Below the pieces are notes generated by a model. The model saw nothing but the letters and a program-made list of their open reading frames with translations, did not search any database and had not been told where the DNA came from. From contig NZ_CDSE01000044.1 in NCBI RefSeq assembly GCF_001373415.1, forward strand, positions 56,506-120,505: a DNA stretch of 64,000 bases. Direction: 5' to 3'. Source of the DNA: Paenibacillus dakarensis. Its GTDB lineage: Bacteria; Bacillota; Bacilli; Paenibacillales; Paenibacillaceae. Both the position numbers and the translations under genes were made by a program. Of this stretch, positions 34,886 through 44,304 are shown one piece after another (the first letter of the stretch is position 1; every line of letters starts with the position of its first letter).

Positions 34886-36313
34886 ATGCGTAAAACTAAA
34901 ATTGTATGTACTATCGGTCCTTCCAGTGAATCGTTGGAAAACACTAAGAAGCTCATCATGGCTGGCATGAATGTGGCTCGCTTGAATTTCTCCCACGGTG
35001 ATTACGAAGAACATGGCAACCGTATCAAAATTATTCGCCAAGCTGCTGAGGAATTGAACAAAACGGTGGCGATCCTTTTGGATACGAAAGGGCCAGAAAT
35101 TCGTACTGGGAAATTGGAAGTAGAGCCAATCGAGCTTGTGCAGGATGAGTATATCACCCTTACCACAGAAGAAATTCTTGGTGACAAGAACCGTATTTCC
35201 ATTACTTATCAAGAACTGCCAGGAGATGTTCAGGCTGGTTCAACGATTTTGATTGATGATGGTTTGATCGGTCTAACTGTGGTAGAAGTTCAAGGTACGG
35301 AGATTAGATGCCGTATTGTAAATGGTGGAACAATCAAGAGCAAGAAGGGTGTAAACGTACCTGGCGTGAACATTTCTCTCCCGGGTATTACTGAAAAGGA
35401 CGCCAACGATATCATTTTCGGAATCGAACAAGGCATCGATTTTATCGCAGCTTCCTTCGTTCGTAAAGCTGGTGACGTTCAAGAAATTCGTGATCTGTTG
35501 AAAAAACACAATGCGGATCATATTCAAATTATTTCAAAGATTGAGAACCAACAAGGTGTGGACAACCTTGATGAAATCCTTGAGGCTTCCGATGGCTTGA
35601 TGGTAGCACGTGGTGACTTGGGTGTGGAAATTCCAGCCGAAGAAGTACCTCTTGCTCAAAAACGCATGATTGAAAAATGTAATATTGCTGGAAAGCCGGT
35701 TATCACGGCTACGCAAATGCTGGATTCCATGCAGCGTAATCCTCGTCCGACTCGTGCTGAGGCAAGTGACGTGGCGAACGCAATCTTTGATGGTACCGAT
35801 GCAATTATGCTTTCCGGAGAAACGGCTGCTGGTAAGTATCCGGTTGAATCTGTGCTGACAATGTCACGCATTGCAGAAAAAGCAGAGTCTGCTCTTAACT
35901 ACCGTGACCTGTTCTTGAAGCAGCGTATTGCTCAAGAAACAAGTGTTACGGAAGCAATCAGCCAATCCGTTGCGATCTCGGCACTTGATCTTAACGCGAA
36001 AGCAATCATCTCCTGCACGGAATCTGGACACACTGCACGTATGGTTTCTAAATACCGTCCTAATGCTCCTATCGTCGCTGTTACGACTCAAGACAGAACC
36101 TTGAGACGTTTGGCATTGACTTGGGGTGTAATTCCTGTTAAAGGGGCGTCTGCTTCCTCTACGGATGAGATGTTTGAATATGCCCTTCTAGGTGGTCAGA
36201 AGTCCGGAATCGTGAAAGAAGGCGATCTGGTTGTGATTACAGCTGGAGTACCGCTTGGAAAATCCGGCTCGACAAACTTGGTAAAAGTAAGTCAAATCCC
36301 TACTCAGGGCTAA
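34886..36313 (+). CDS. pyk: pyruvate kinase, short form
   Basis: 475 residues from the ATG at 34886, with GGAGGAA 6 nt upstream. Signatures: [11 protein letters not shown], the active-site region [20 protein letters not shown] and [12 protein letters not shown], then TATQMLDSM and [11 protein letters not shown]. The protein stops after the C-terminal allosteric domain ([12 protein letters not shown]). It lacks the extra PEP-utiliser-like domain of about 110 residues seen in Bacillus and Geobacillus enzymes, so regulation may differ. A terminator follows. Confidence 0.95.
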   Translation: MRKTKIVCTIGPSSESLENTKKLIMAGMNVARLNFSHGDYEEHGNRIKIIRQAAEELNKTVAILLDTKGPEIRTGKLEVEPIELVQDEYITLTTEEILGDKNRISITYQELPGDVQAGSTILIDDGLIGLTVVEVQGTEIRCRIVNGGTIKSKKGVNVPGVNISLPGITEKDANDIIFGIEQGIDFIAASFVRKAGDVQEIRDLLKKHNADHIQIISKIENQQGVDNLDEILEASDGLMVARGDLGVEIPAEEVPLAQKRMIEKCNIAGKPVITATQMLDSMQRNPRPTRAEASDVANAIFDGTDAIMLSGETAAGKYPVESVLTMSRIAEKAESALNYRDLFLKQRIAQETSVTEAISQSVAISALDLNAKAIISCTESGHTARMVSKYRPNAPIVAVTTQDRTLRRLALTWGVIPVKGASASSTDEMFEYALLGGQKSGIVKEGDLVVITAGVPLGKSGSTNLVKVSQIPTQG

Positions 36314-36341
36314 TGTACTGATCCGGGTAACAATAGATAAG

Positions 36342-36376
36342 AAAAGCAATGGGCGAGCAATCGTCCATTGCTTTTT
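36342..36376 (+). terminator. intrinsic terminator after pyk
   Basis: AAAAGCAATGG and CCATTGCTTTT pair across a 12-nt loop and are followed by T-rich sequence. It lies before the thioesterase start at 36397, so that gene is partly insulated from pyk. Confidence 0.8.
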
Positions 36377-36396
36377 CTATAACATGGGGTGAGCGA

Positions 36397-36900
36397 ATGC
36401 CAAATACAGTATCTGAATTATCGAAGCAGTGGTACACGACCTCATTTCGCGTCCGATATCAAGAGACAGACCAGATGGGAGTCGTGTACCATGCCAACTA
36501 TTTAAATTGGTTTGAAATCGGACGAACAGAAATGATTCGTGAGCTGGGATTTACGTATAGAGAGATGGAAGAAGAAGGGGTTCTGCTGCCTGTTATTGAT
36601 TTGAATATTCAGTATGGTGCACCTGCACATTATGATGACCATGTCACTGTATATACCCGTATGATTGATTTCTCGCCTCTACGGATCTATTACGAATATG
36701 AAGTACGCCGATTGACCGGAGATGATCAAAATTCCTTAACGGCAGTAGTAGAGGAAGGGAATTTATCCGGTGAGAGGCTTGTGACCGGTTCATCACGCCA
36801 TGTATGGGTGAACAAGGACTGGAGACCCACCAGACTGGATAAATGCGTCCCTAAGTTGTATGATGCTTTAAGGACGTCTCTTTTGGGAGGAAAGGAGTAA
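36397..36900 (+). CDS. acyl-CoA thioesterase, YbgC/FadM hotdog family
   Basis: 167 residues from the ATG at 36397 (SD GGGGTGAG); an earlier opening at 36349 lies inside a terminator. The hotdog signature RYQETDQMGVVYHANYLNWF contains the catalytic Asp and the conserved Tyr-His-Ala-Asn. Such 4-hydroxybenzoyl-CoA thioesterase-like enzymes release free acids from acyl-CoA. The chain specificity is unknown. It is 4 nt upstream of fxsA and cotranscribed. Confidence 0.85.
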   Translation: MPNTVSELSKQWYTTSFRVRYQETDQMGVVYHANYLNWFEIGRTEMIRELGFTYREMEEEGVLLPVIDLNIQYGAPAHYDDHVTVYTRMIDFSPLRIYYEYEVRRLTGDDQNSLTAVVEEGNLSGERLVTGSSRHVWVNKDWRPTRLDKCVPKLYDALRTSLLGGKE

Positions 36901-36904
36901 AGTT

Positions 36905-37297
36905 ATGTGGAAGTGGATGCTGGCGGCCATAATTTTTCTGCCTGCCATTGAAATATTTGGATTCTCTATCGTAGCGGAGCGGGTCGGTGGCATGAATACA
37001 TTGCTTCTGACACTGCTTACCTCTGCAATCGGTGTTGCGATGATGAGATTTGAAGGACGAAAGGCGATGGAGGATGCCAAGCTTAGAATGAATTCAGGGA
37101 TGGTACCCGGATCATCAATGGCCGAAGGGCTCTGTATTTTCTTAGGAGGAATATTACTTATCATTCCAGGTTTCCTGACGGATATCGTCGGGTTTACTAT
37201 GATTTTTCCTCTGACCCGTCCACTTTACCGGTATTTGATTATGCTATGGATGAAGAAAAATATGAAGAATGGAAAGATAAGAATTTTTCGGCGATAG
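36905..37297 (+). CDS. FxsA family membrane protein
   Basis: 130 residues: an N-terminal helix (WMLAAIIFLPAIEIFGFSIV), a second (NTLLLTLLTSAIGVAMMRFEG), a third (FLGGILLIIPGFLTDIVGF) and a basic cytoplasmic tail (KKNMKNGKIRIFRR). IIPGFLTD is the FxsA signature. In E. coli FxsA affects phage exclusion; in Bacillus the homologue YtzA lies next to pyk, as here. The physiological role is unknown. Confidence 0.85.
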   Translation: MWKWMLAAIIFLPAIEIFGFSIVAERVGGMNTLLLTLLTSAIGVAMMRFEGRKAMEDAKLRMNSGMVPGSSMAEGLCIFLGGILLIIPGFLTDIVGFTMIFPLTRPLYRYLIMLWMKKNMKNGKIRIFRR

Positions 37298-37321
37298 CAG
37301 GCACATGCTCTCATTTATCAC

Positions 37322-37358
37322 AACTGACCCTTTCAATTGAAAGGGTCAGTTTTTTTTG
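37322..37358 (+). terminator. intrinsic terminator after fxsA
   Basis: AACTGACCCTTTCAA and TTGAAAGGGTCAGTT form a perfect 15-bp palindromic stem followed by a T-run. Confidence 0.92.
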
Positions 37359-37396
37359 GAATTAGGGGCTCGATTATATATCTAAAATTTCATCAT

Positions 37397-37426
37397 TCGA
37401 CAATGACATTTATCATGGTCTATAAT
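37397..37426 (+). promoter_or_regulatory. sigma-A promoter upstream of citZ
   Basis: TCGACA (37397-37402) is one base from the -35 consensus; an 18-nt spacer leads to a perfect TATAAT (37421-37426). Transcription would start near 37433, giving a leader of about 225 nt before citrate synthase. The leader (37298-37657 has no gene) holds a palindrome at 37597. Confidence 0.65.
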
Positions 37427-37596
37427 GGAATTGTAAGTGATTTCAAAAATAGTTTATGAAGCCGATAAAACTTTTTAATGATATTAATACTCAGTCATTG
37501 TTCACATATCAGACAATTTCCAGTATGATATGAGAAGGTTTACGACTATATCATGACTATCGGCCTCTTCAACTGTTACTCTTTATTATTCGATAT

Positions 37597-37614
37597 CATG
37601 AAAATAGTTTCATG
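37597..37614. promoter_or_regulatory. perfect palindrome in the citZ leader, operator candidate
   Basis: CATGAAA-ATAG-TTTCATG is a 7-bp perfect inverted repeat 43 nt before the citZ start. Its dyad shape and position suit a repressor site. B. subtilis citZ is controlled by CcpC and CcpA, but this sequence fits neither consensus closely. Confidence 0.45.
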
Positions 37615-37657
37615 GTACCGAGATCAGTTTATTCCGATTATAAAGGAGAGATAATGC

Positions 37658-38770
37658 ATGACAGCTATCAAGGGTTTGGAAGGCATTGTAGCGACAACTT
37701 CCTCGATCAGCTCGATCGTTGATGGTGTTCTTACATATCGAGGCTATAACATTGACGACCTCGCAGAACATGCCAGTTTTGAAGAAGTGGCTTATTTGCT
37801 GTGGTTCGGAAGGCTTCCGAATGCAGAGGAGTTACAGTCACTGCAGCAAGATTTAAGCGATTTCGCAGCTATTCCGGATAAACTGATAGAGCAAATGAAG
37901 CTGTATCCGCAAGATGCAAATACGATGGCTGCTCTTCGTTCTGCTGTATCTGCTCTCGGATTGTATGATGAAGCTGCAGACGACATGTCTCCTGAAGCAA
38001 ATGAGAAGAAAGCGATTAAGCTGCAAGCTCAACTGCCTACAATCATTGCGGCGAATGCCCGTATTCGTCAAGGCAAAGAGCCGATCGCTCCAAAAGCCGG
38101 AGTATCTATTGCTGAAAATTTCCTCTATATGCTTAGAGGCGAGCAGCCGGATGAGACCTCCATTAAAGCTCTTGACCAAGCCCTTGTGCTTCACGCAGAT
38201 CATGAGCTGAACGCTTCAACGTTTGCATCCCGTGTAACCGTTGCCACCTTGTCCGATATTTACTCCGGGGTTACATCAGCTATTGGCGCTCTGAAAGGGC
38301 CGCTTCATGGAGGGGCGAACGAAGCGGTAATGAAGATGCTAAGCGAGATTGGCACCATTGATAATGCAGAATCCTATATTCAGGAAAAGCTGAACAATCG
38401 TGAGAAAATCATGGGATTCGGGCATCGAGTGTACAAAAACGGTGATCCTCGTGCCAAGCATTTACAGAAAATGTCTCGTGAGCTGGGAGAAATGAAGGGT
38501 GACACTTCCCTATATGACATTTCTGTTCTGATTGAAAACATTGTTACGGGTCAGAAAGGCCTGAAGCCTAATGTAGATTTCTACTCAGCGTCTGTATATA
38601 CTCAGCTTGGTATTGAACATGAGCTGTTTACTCCTATTTTTGCCATGAGCCGGGTATCCGGATGGACAGCGCATATTCTTGAACAGTACGACGGCAACCG
38701 AATTATTCGTCCGCGTGCAGAGTACACTGGTTTAACAGATCAGAAGTATATACCGATCGACCTTCGCTAA
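37658..38770 (+). CDS. citZ: citrate synthase
   Basis: 370 residues, normal for Bacillus-type citrate synthase. Active-site regions: GPLHGGANEAVMKML (His), the MGFGHRVYKNGDPRA motif with the second His and Arg, and NVDFYSASVYTQLG with the catalytic Asp. It condenses oxaloacetate and acetyl-CoA to start the TCA cycle. The ATG has AAAGGAGAG upstream. icd follows 144 nt later in the same direction, as in B. subtilis citZ-icd-mdh; mdh is not present after icd. Confidence 0.95.
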   Translation: MTAIKGLEGIVATTSSISSIVDGVLTYRGYNIDDLAEHASFEEVAYLLWFGRLPNAEELQSLQQDLSDFAAIPDKLIEQMKLYPQDANTMAALRSAVSALGLYDEAADDMSPEANEKKAIKLQAQLPTIIAANARIRQGKEPIAPKAGVSIAENFLYMLRGEQPDETSIKALDQALVLHADHELNASTFASRVTVATLSDIYSGVTSAIGALKGPLHGGANEAVMKMLSEIGTIDNAESYIQEKLNNREKIMGFGHRVYKNGDPRAKHLQKMSRELGEMKGDTSLYDISVLIENIVTGQKGLKPNVDFYSASVYTQLGIEHELFTPIFAMSRVSGWTAHILEQYDGNRIIRPRAEYTGLTDQKYIPIDLR

Positions 38771-38848
38771 TTGGTTATCAATCATGTAAAATAGGGCAGG
38801 GAAGACGCTTGAGAGGCATATGCCGGCTCGGTGGCTTTCTAAATGCCC

Positions 38849-38874
38849 TTTCCCTATGTCTTTCATATGGGAAA
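38849..38874 (+). other. inverted repeat between citZ and icd
   Basis: TTTCCC (38849-38854) and GGGAAA (38869-38874) enclose TATG/CATA, making a small hairpin just before the icd ribosome binding site. There is no T-run. It could be an RNA-processing or stability element. Confidence 0.35.
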
Positions 38875-38914
38875 ATTAGAGAAATTAAATATTTTTAAGG
38901 AGGAACTTATACTT

Positions 38915-40207
38915 ATGAAACTCGAAAAATTTGCATTACCTACAGAAGGCGAGAAAATTACAATTGATAACGGAAAGCTGCAGGTGCCTAACAACCCTAT
39001 CATCCCATTTATTGAAGGTGACGGAACAGGCCGTGATATCTGGAGAGCATCCAAGCGTGTTCTTGATGCAGCTGTAGAGAAAGCTTACAATGGCTCCAAA
39101 CATATTGCTTGGTATGAAGTGTTTGCAGGAGAGAAAGCTTTTAATACATATGGAGAATGGCTTCCTAATGATACACTCGAAGCAATTCGCGAATATATTG
39201 TAGCGATTAAAGGACCTCTTACTACGCCGATCGGTGGCGGTATCCGCTCCTTGAACGTAGCATTGCGCCAGGAGCTTGATCTGTATACTTGCCTGCGTCC
39301 TGTTCGCTACTTCAATGGCGTTCCTTCTCCGGTGAAACGTCCTGAGCTGGTAGACATGGTCATCTTCCGTGAGAACACAGAAGACATTTATGCTGGTATT
39401 GAGTACAAAGAAGGTTCCGAGGAAGTTAAGAAAGTGATCAAATTCCTTCAGGATGAGATGGGTGCCAATAAAATCCGCTTCCCTGAAACTTCAGGTATCG
39501 GTATTAAGCCTGTGTCTTCGGAAGGCTCGAAGCGTCTTGTGCGTGCTGCGGTGGAATATGCCATCAAGCATGGCCGCAAGAGCGTAACGCTCGTTCATAA
39601 AGGCAACATCATGAAGTTTACAGAAGGTGCCTTCAAAAACTGGGGATATGAAGTTGCTGAGCAAGAGTTCGGCGATAAGGTGTTCACTTGGGCACAGTAC
39701 GATGTAATCAAGGAGAAAGACGGCGTTGATGCAGCTAATGCAGCTCAAAAAGCAGCTGAAGAAGCAGGCAAAATCATCGTTAAGGATGCGATTGCTGATA
39801 TCGCTCTGCAGCAAGTATTGACTCGCCCTACGGATTTTGATGTTATTGCTACCCTGAACCTGAACGGTGACTACCTGTCTGATGCACTCGCAGCACAAGT
39901 TGGTGGTATCGGTATCGCTCCTGGTGCTAACATTAACTATGTAACAGGTCATGCGATCTTTGAAGCAACTCACGGAACTGCACCGAAATATGCTGACAAA
40001 GACGTTGTAAATCCAGGCTCTGTAATCTTGTCTGGCGTAATGCTGCTTGAACATCTTGGCTGGAATGAAGCGGCTGACCGGATTTACAAAGGTATGGCAG
40101 CTGCAATCAACAACAAAACGGTTACTTATGACTTTGCCCGCTTGATGGAAGGCGCAACTGAAGTGAAATGCTCCGAGTTTGCGGATGAAGTTATCAAGAA
40201 CATGTAG
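38915..40207 (+). CDS. icd: NADP-dependent isocitrate dehydrogenase
   Basis: 430 residues from the ATG at 38915 (AAGGAGGA about 10 nt upstream). [10 protein letters not shown] binds near the start, [23 protein letters not shown] contains the substrate-binding Ser and Arg residues, and [27 protein letters not shown] provides the metal-binding Asp. It oxidises isocitrate to 2-oxoglutarate in the cytoplasm. The weakly spaced start may lower translation relative to citZ. A terminator follows. Confidence 0.95.
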   Translation: MKLEKFALPTEGEKITIDNGKLQVPNNPIIPFIEGDGTGRDIWRASKRVLDAAVEKAYNGSKHIAWYEVFAGEKAFNTYGEWLPNDTLEAIREYIVAIKGPLTTPIGGGIRSLNVALRQELDLYTCLRPVRYFNGVPSPVKRPELVDMVIFRENTEDIYAGIEYKEGSEEVKKVIKFLQDEMGANKIRFPETSGIGIKPVSSEGSKRLVRAAVEYAIKHGRKSVTLVHKGNIMKFTEGAFKNWGYEVAEQEFGDKVFTWAQYDVIKEKDGVDAANAAQKAAEEAGKIIVKDAIADIALQQVLTRPTDFDVIATLNLNGDYLSDALAAQVGGIGIAPGANINYVTGHAIFEATHGTAPKYADKDVVNPGSVILSGVMLLEHLGWNEAADRIYKGMAAAINNKTVTYDFARLMEGATEVKCSEFADEVIKNM

Positions 40208-40266
40208 GAGAGCAGGAGAGCTTTATAGCCTCCATGCTTTACCATAAGATTTGACGATTGAATGAC

Positions 40267-40310
40267 AAAGCAATTCCGTTCCCTCTAAGAGGGACGGGAT
40301 TGCTTTTCTT
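40267..40310 (+). terminator. intrinsic terminator after icd
   Basis: AAAGCAATTCCGTTCCCTC and GAGGGACGGGATTGCTTT form a long stem with minor mismatch and a TAA loop, followed by T-rich sequence. Confidence 0.88.
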
Positions 40311-40389
40311 TATTTGGTTTGTCCAGTATAATATGGACAGTGCAAAAGAATATAACAATTATCATACTAGAGGATGGAGGAATGAAACG

Positions 40390-40809
40390 ATGTATGGCAT
40401 TTTCTTACTACTACATATGATTGGTACAGCAGCTCTTGGTTTTTATTTAATATTGCCATTTATTGTAGGTGGTATTCAAAAGCTGTCATTAGGTGCACAA
40501 GAAGGCGGTATTAACGCTATTCGTGTAGCTAACCGGTTCGCTCAGTATGGCTTGGTGGTTCAATTGATTACAGGTGGATATATGATGTCCAAGGGTGAAT
40601 ATTCGGTGGCATGGATGATTATAATCACGGTACTGCTGCTTGCTATGTTTGCTATTGGGGGAATTATGGGCAAGCCGCTGAAAGGGGCACTTGCCGGTAT
40701 TCGTGAGAAACGTGAGGTGGCTGCTGAGACAGCTAAGCTTCGCACGTTCAGCATTATTCTCGCGATTCTTTTGCTGGTAATGATCTATCTTATGGTTTAT
40801 GCGTTCTAA
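40390..40809 (+). CDS. four-helix membrane protein, unknown function
   Basis: 139 residues from the ATG at 40390, which follows GGAGGAATG; an earlier frame opening overlaps the icd terminator and is not used. Four hydrophobic segments are visible (about 1-25, 46-66, 70-90, 117-138). The loop MGKPLKGALAGIREKRE is basic and probably cytoplasmic. HMIG near the start and GGYMMSKGEYS between helices are the most distinctive pieces. I do not recognise the family with certainty. It is a single-gene unit with its own terminator. Confidence 0.7.
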   Translation: MYGIFLLLHMIGTAALGFYLILPFIVGGIQKLSLGAQEGGINAIRVANRFAQYGLVVQLITGGYMMSKGEYSVAWMIIITVLLLAMFAIGGIMGKPLKGALAGIREKREVAAETAKLRTFSIILAILLLVMIYLMVYAF

Positions 40810-40827
40810 GAAATTATTTATTAATCA

Positions 40828-40860
40828 AGACTGCTCTGTGATAGAGCGGTCTTTTTTTTT
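40828..40860 (+). terminator. intrinsic terminator
   Basis: AGACTGCTCT and AGAGCGGTCT flank a 5-nt loop (one G-T pair) and are followed by a run of T. Confidence 0.9.
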
Positions 40861-41076
40861 GCGCATTTTTATGAATAAGATAATCAGGCTAGCTGGGTTC
40901 CCGGTGACCCTTTACGGAAAAGATGAAACTTCGTTTAACCGGGGATGAAATGTGGTAATTAACATAACGTAAGAGATTATGAGTATTATAAACGAGCCTA
41001 ATGCATCCTAAACGGGAAGTACAGTCATGAAAAAGCAGTATGCAGAACATAACGGACCTGAAAGGAGAAATGCAGT

Positions 41077-41943
41077 ATGCCGCAAAATGAACAACAACAG
41101 ACACTACCTCCACAGCATCAAAATCAACGTCCAGGAAAAGAGACGGAAATGAATCCGCGGCCGGAGTTCGAATCCAGTCAATACCAAGCAGCAGGCAAAC
41201 TGGAAGGTAAGGTTGCGCTGATTACAGGTGGAGATAGCGGAATTGGCAGAGCAGTTGCCGTGTACTACGCTAAAGAAGGCGCTGATGTAGCTATCGTTTA
41301 TTTAAATGAGCATAAAGATGCGGAGGAGACCAAGCAGCAGGTAGAACAAGAAGGCCGCAAATGTATTCTTATTCCTGGTGATATCGGGGATGATGCATTT
41401 TGTAAAGAATCTGTGAAACAGACAGTAGATCAGCTGGGCAAGCTGGACATTCTTGTTAACAATGCTGCAGAACAGCACCCACAAAATTCGATTGAGGATA
41501 TTACTAAAGAACAACTGGAACGTACCTTCCGGACTAATATTCTGGGGATGTTCTTTATGACTCAAGCTGCTATGCCGCATCTGGGTCAAGGAAGTTCGAT
41601 TATTAATACCGCCTCCATTACAGCATATAGAGGCAGTCCAAAATTAATTGATTATTCGTCAACCAAGGGAGCAATTGTTTCCTTTACGCGTTCACTCTCC
41701 ATGAATCTGGCGGAAAAAGGAATCAGAGTGAATGGGGTGGCACCAGGACCAATCTGGACCCCATTAATTCCATCCACTTTCCCGGCAGAAGAAGTAAGTA
41801 AATTTGGTGCGAGCCAGCCGATGAAACGCCCGGGCCAACCGGAAGAATTGGCACCAGCTTATGTATATCTGGCTTCGTCAGATTCCTCTTATGTGAGTGG
41901 ACAGATCATTCATGTGAATGGTGGAGAGGTTATTAACGGCTAA
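41077..41943 (+). CDS. short-chain dehydrogenase/reductase with N-terminal extension (YdaD/YhxC-like)
   Basis: 288 residues. About 40 N-terminal residues rich in Gln and Pro (MPQNEQQQTLPPQHQNQRPG) precede a classical SDR: cofactor loop TGGDSGIGRAVA, NNAAEQHP, catalytic Ser in NTASITAYRGS and Y-S-S-T-K. The extended N-terminus and HVNGGEVING C-terminus match general-stress SDRs of Bacillales such as YdaD, YhdF and YhxC. The substrate is unknown. AAAGGAG lies upstream; no sigma-B promoter could be shown. Confidence 0.85.
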   Translation: MPQNEQQQTLPPQHQNQRPGKETEMNPRPEFESSQYQAAGKLEGKVALITGGDSGIGRAVAVYYAKEGADVAIVYLNEHKDAEETKQQVEQEGRKCILIPGDIGDDAFCKESVKQTVDQLGKLDILVNNAAEQHPQNSIEDITKEQLERTFRTNILGMFFMTQAAMPHLGQGSSIINTASITAYRGSPKLIDYSSTKGAIVSFTRSLSMNLAEKGIRVNGVAPGPIWTPLIPSTFPAEEVSKFGASQPMKRPGQPEELAPAYVYLASSDSSYVSGQIIHVNGGEVING

Positions 41944-42015
41944 AGGTTAAGATTATAGAAGAAAAATAAAATAAAAATAAAAACAGTAGGAACTGGAGAG
42001 AGACCTACCCATCAG

Positions 42016-42055
42016 AAGACCCTGCCTTCCGCAATGAGCGAAAGACAGGGTCTTT
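42016..42055 (+). terminator. intrinsic terminator
   Basis: AAGACCCTG and CAGGGTCTT pair with further partial pairing inside (CTTTCGC/GCGAAAG-like). The tail is only weakly T-rich. Confidence 0.65.
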
Positions 42056-42192
42056 GCGTGAGTAAATTCAAAATTTAAGTAAACCCTTTCATAAACTTTT
42101 TGGTATGATATATGGTAGGACTAAAAAAATATATTTTCAGCATAACCATAACCAGCAGGCTGGTCTCAAAAGAAAGGGGTAAGGAAGCAAAT

Positions 42193-43758
42193 ATGAAGCA
42201 GTTTGAAGAAAGTGTATACCGTCTTATCGTAGAAACCTCAACGAATCTTCCGGGGGATGTTCGCAGAGCGGTTAGACGCGGGCGTGAAGCAGAGGATGCG
42301 TCAACTCGTGCGGGACTTGCGCTAGCCACGATTGCACAAAATATTGAAATGGCGGAAACGCAGGTTTCACCGATATGCCAGGATACGGGCATGCCTACTT
42401 TTGTTGTACATACTCCTGTCTTTGCCAATCAGATTGAAATGAAAAAAGACATTTACAAAGCGGTCATTCGGGCGACTGAAGAAGGCAAGCTCCGCCCTAA
42501 CTCGGTGGATTCGTTAACAGGCAAGAACAGCGGAGATAATCTGGGGCCTGGAACGCCAGTCATTCACTTTGAGCAGTGGGAGCAGGATATGATTGATGTC
42601 CGTCTTATTCTGAAAGGCGGCGGCTGTGAGAATAAAAATATTCAGTATAGTTTACCAGCGGAGCTCGAAGGACTCGGCAAAGCGGGCAGGGATTTGGATG
42701 GTATCCGTAAATGTATTTTGCATGCGGTTTATCAGGCTCAAGGTCAAGGCTGCAGCGCAGGCTTTATCGGTGTCGGAATTGGAGGAGACCGTACAACGGG
42801 CTATGAACTCGCTAAACAGCAGCTGTTCCGGCATATTGAGGATTTGAATCCGAATCCGGATCTGCAGAAGCTGGAGGATTATATCCTCGAAAATGCGAAT
42901 AAGCTGGGAATCGGTACGATGGGTTTTGGAGGCGAAGTGACGCTTCTAGGCTGTAAGGTAGGTGCGATGAATCGGCTTCCGGCTAGCTTTTTTGTTTCAG
43001 TAGCCTATAACTGCTGGGCGTTCCGCCGTCAGGGTGTCCTGATCGAGGCTACCAATGGTGAAATTCAAGAATGGCTATATGAAAGCGGAAGCGGCATCTC
43101 AATGACTGATGCAGGAACAGAAGCAATCACGGCTGCCACTTCGGAGTCGACCCAGGGCATCGAAGCACAGCGCGAAAATAAGGAGATTGTTCTCCAAACA
43201 CCGATTAGTGAAGAACAAATTCGCAGTCTTCGTGTTGGGGATGTGGTTGTCATACGCGGTGAAATGCACACAGGCAGAGACGCGCTGCATAAATATTTAA
43301 TGGATCACGATGCACCACTGGATCTGAATGGCGCGGTTATTTACCACTGCGGACCCGTGATGCTGAAGGATGAGGCAGGCTGGCATGTAAAGGCAGCTGG
43401 CCCGACAACAAGTATTCGCGAGGAGCCTTATCAAGGCGATATATTGAAGAAGTTCGGCATCCGCGCGGTTATTGGTAAAGGCGGTATGGGGCCAAAGACT
43501 CTTCAGGCACTTCAAGAGCATGGCGGAGTATATCTGAATGCGATTGGCGGTGCTGCACAGTATTATGCAGAATGTATTAAACAAGTGAACGGTGTTGATT
43601 TTATGGAATTCGGAATTCCTGAGGCGATGTGGCATCTTGAGGTAGATGGTTTTGCTGCCATTGTAACCATGGATTCACATGGCAACAGTCTGCATGCAGA
43701 TGTCAGCAAGGATTCAGCTGCGAAGCTTGAAATGTTTAAGGAGCCGGTATTTATTTAG
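42193..43758 (+). CDS. class I fumarate hydratase, iron-sulfur type
   Basis: 521 residues from the ATG at 42193 (SD TAAGGAAG). The two parts of class I fumarases are fused: an N-terminal alpha region with cluster cysteines in SPICQDTGMP, KGGGCENKN and GQGCSAGFIGVGIGGDR, and a beta region (from about residue 335) with RGEMHTGRDALHKYL and IGKGGMGPKTLQAL. It hydrates fumarate to malate using a [4Fe-4S] cluster and is oxygen-sensitive, unlike the class II FumC typical of B. subtilis. It sits near citZ and icd. Confidence 0.9.
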   Translation: MKQFEESVYRLIVETSTNLPGDVRRAVRRGREAEDASTRAGLALATIAQNIEMAETQVSPICQDTGMPTFVVHTPVFANQIEMKKDIYKAVIRATEEGKLRPNSVDSLTGKNSGDNLGPGTPVIHFEQWEQDMIDVRLILKGGGCENKNIQYSLPAELEGLGKAGRDLDGIRKCILHAVYQAQGQGCSAGFIGVGIGGDRTTGYELAKQQLFRHIEDLNPNPDLQKLEDYILENANKLGIGTMGFGGEVTLLGCKVGAMNRLPASFFVSVAYNCWAFRRQGVLIEATNGEIQEWLYESGSGISMTDAGTEAITAATSESTQGIEAQRENKEIVLQTPISEEQIRSLRVGDVVVIRGEMHTGRDALHKYLMDHDAPLDLNGAVIYHCGPVMLKDEAGWHVKAAGPTTSIREEPYQGDILKKFGIRAVIGKGGMGPKTLQALQEHGGVYLNAIGGAAQYYAECIKQVNGVDFMEFGIPEAMWHLEVDGFAAIVTMDSHGNSLHADVSKDSAAKLEMFKEPVFI

Positions 43759-43774
43759 TACTTCATAATCACAC

Positions 43775-43967
43775 ACGAGTTCGAGCATCACTCCGTATGC
43801 GGATCATTCTTCCGATCGCCGTTGTCCCCAGATTTCTTTTGAATTGTATAAACGTTGTTGAAATCTGGTGACAGCTTATGCTTTCGAAGTAGCTATCCTG
43901 TGGAAAGCTTTTAGGCGAGCGCTTCGCTTCTCGAGCATGATTCCGCCTTCTTCGTTGTAGCAATAGT
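43775..43967 (-). repeat. dispersed structured repeat, copy C (inverted)
   Basis: Read on the minus strand it shares GAAGCGAAGCGCTCGCCT with copy A, the AGCTTTCC hairpin and TCGAAAGC-ATAAGCT block with copy B, and GGCGATCGGAAGAATGATCCG with copy A. Its long stem (arms 43824-43836 and 43860-43872, 23-nt loop) has a different sequence from A and B. One extra G-C pair and several changed pairs leave pairing intact except one mismatch. Confidence 0.72.
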
Positions 43968-43986
43968 TCAATAAATCCCTTAGCTT

Positions 43987-44030
43987 ACAAGCTGGTTCCT
44001 GTAATTTACAGGAATCAGCTTGTTTAATTT
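43987..44030 (+). terminator. strong hairpin between repeat copies C and B
   Basis: ACAAGCTG-g-TTCCTGTAA is mirrored by TTACAGGAA-t-CAGCTTGT, about 17 bp with one mismatch, followed by TTTAATTTT. It probably ends transcription from fumarase. Confidence 0.75.
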
Positions 44031-44304
44031 TAGCTGGATGCTACCTTCATTATAAAAATCTTATGAATCCCTCCATTCTTCGTGTATCATCGATTACACG
44101 ATAATCCATAACATCCGAAATCCATTTTGATTCATACGTCATCCAGGCGGATTGAACGCATGTATGGAATGTCGTTCCCTAATTCCATCGGCAAGAAAAG
44201 TTGAGCCGTGGTATAGTGATTGTGAAAAGAAGCTGTTCTTTTCATACATGAAGGGCGGAGCTTCCATTTTTAATGGATGCTTTCTTTAGGTGTTTTGTTG
44301 TTTT

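Noticed and set aside
40258..40389. N-terminal extension of the four-helix membrane protein
   Set aside because: The extension lies in the icd terminator; ATG at 40390 has a good Shine-Dalgarno.
40921..40970. sigma-B-type promoter before the SDR gene
   Set aside because: GTTTAA followed by GGTAAT is only a partial match, and sigma-B is, as far as I recall, generally absent from Paenibacillus.
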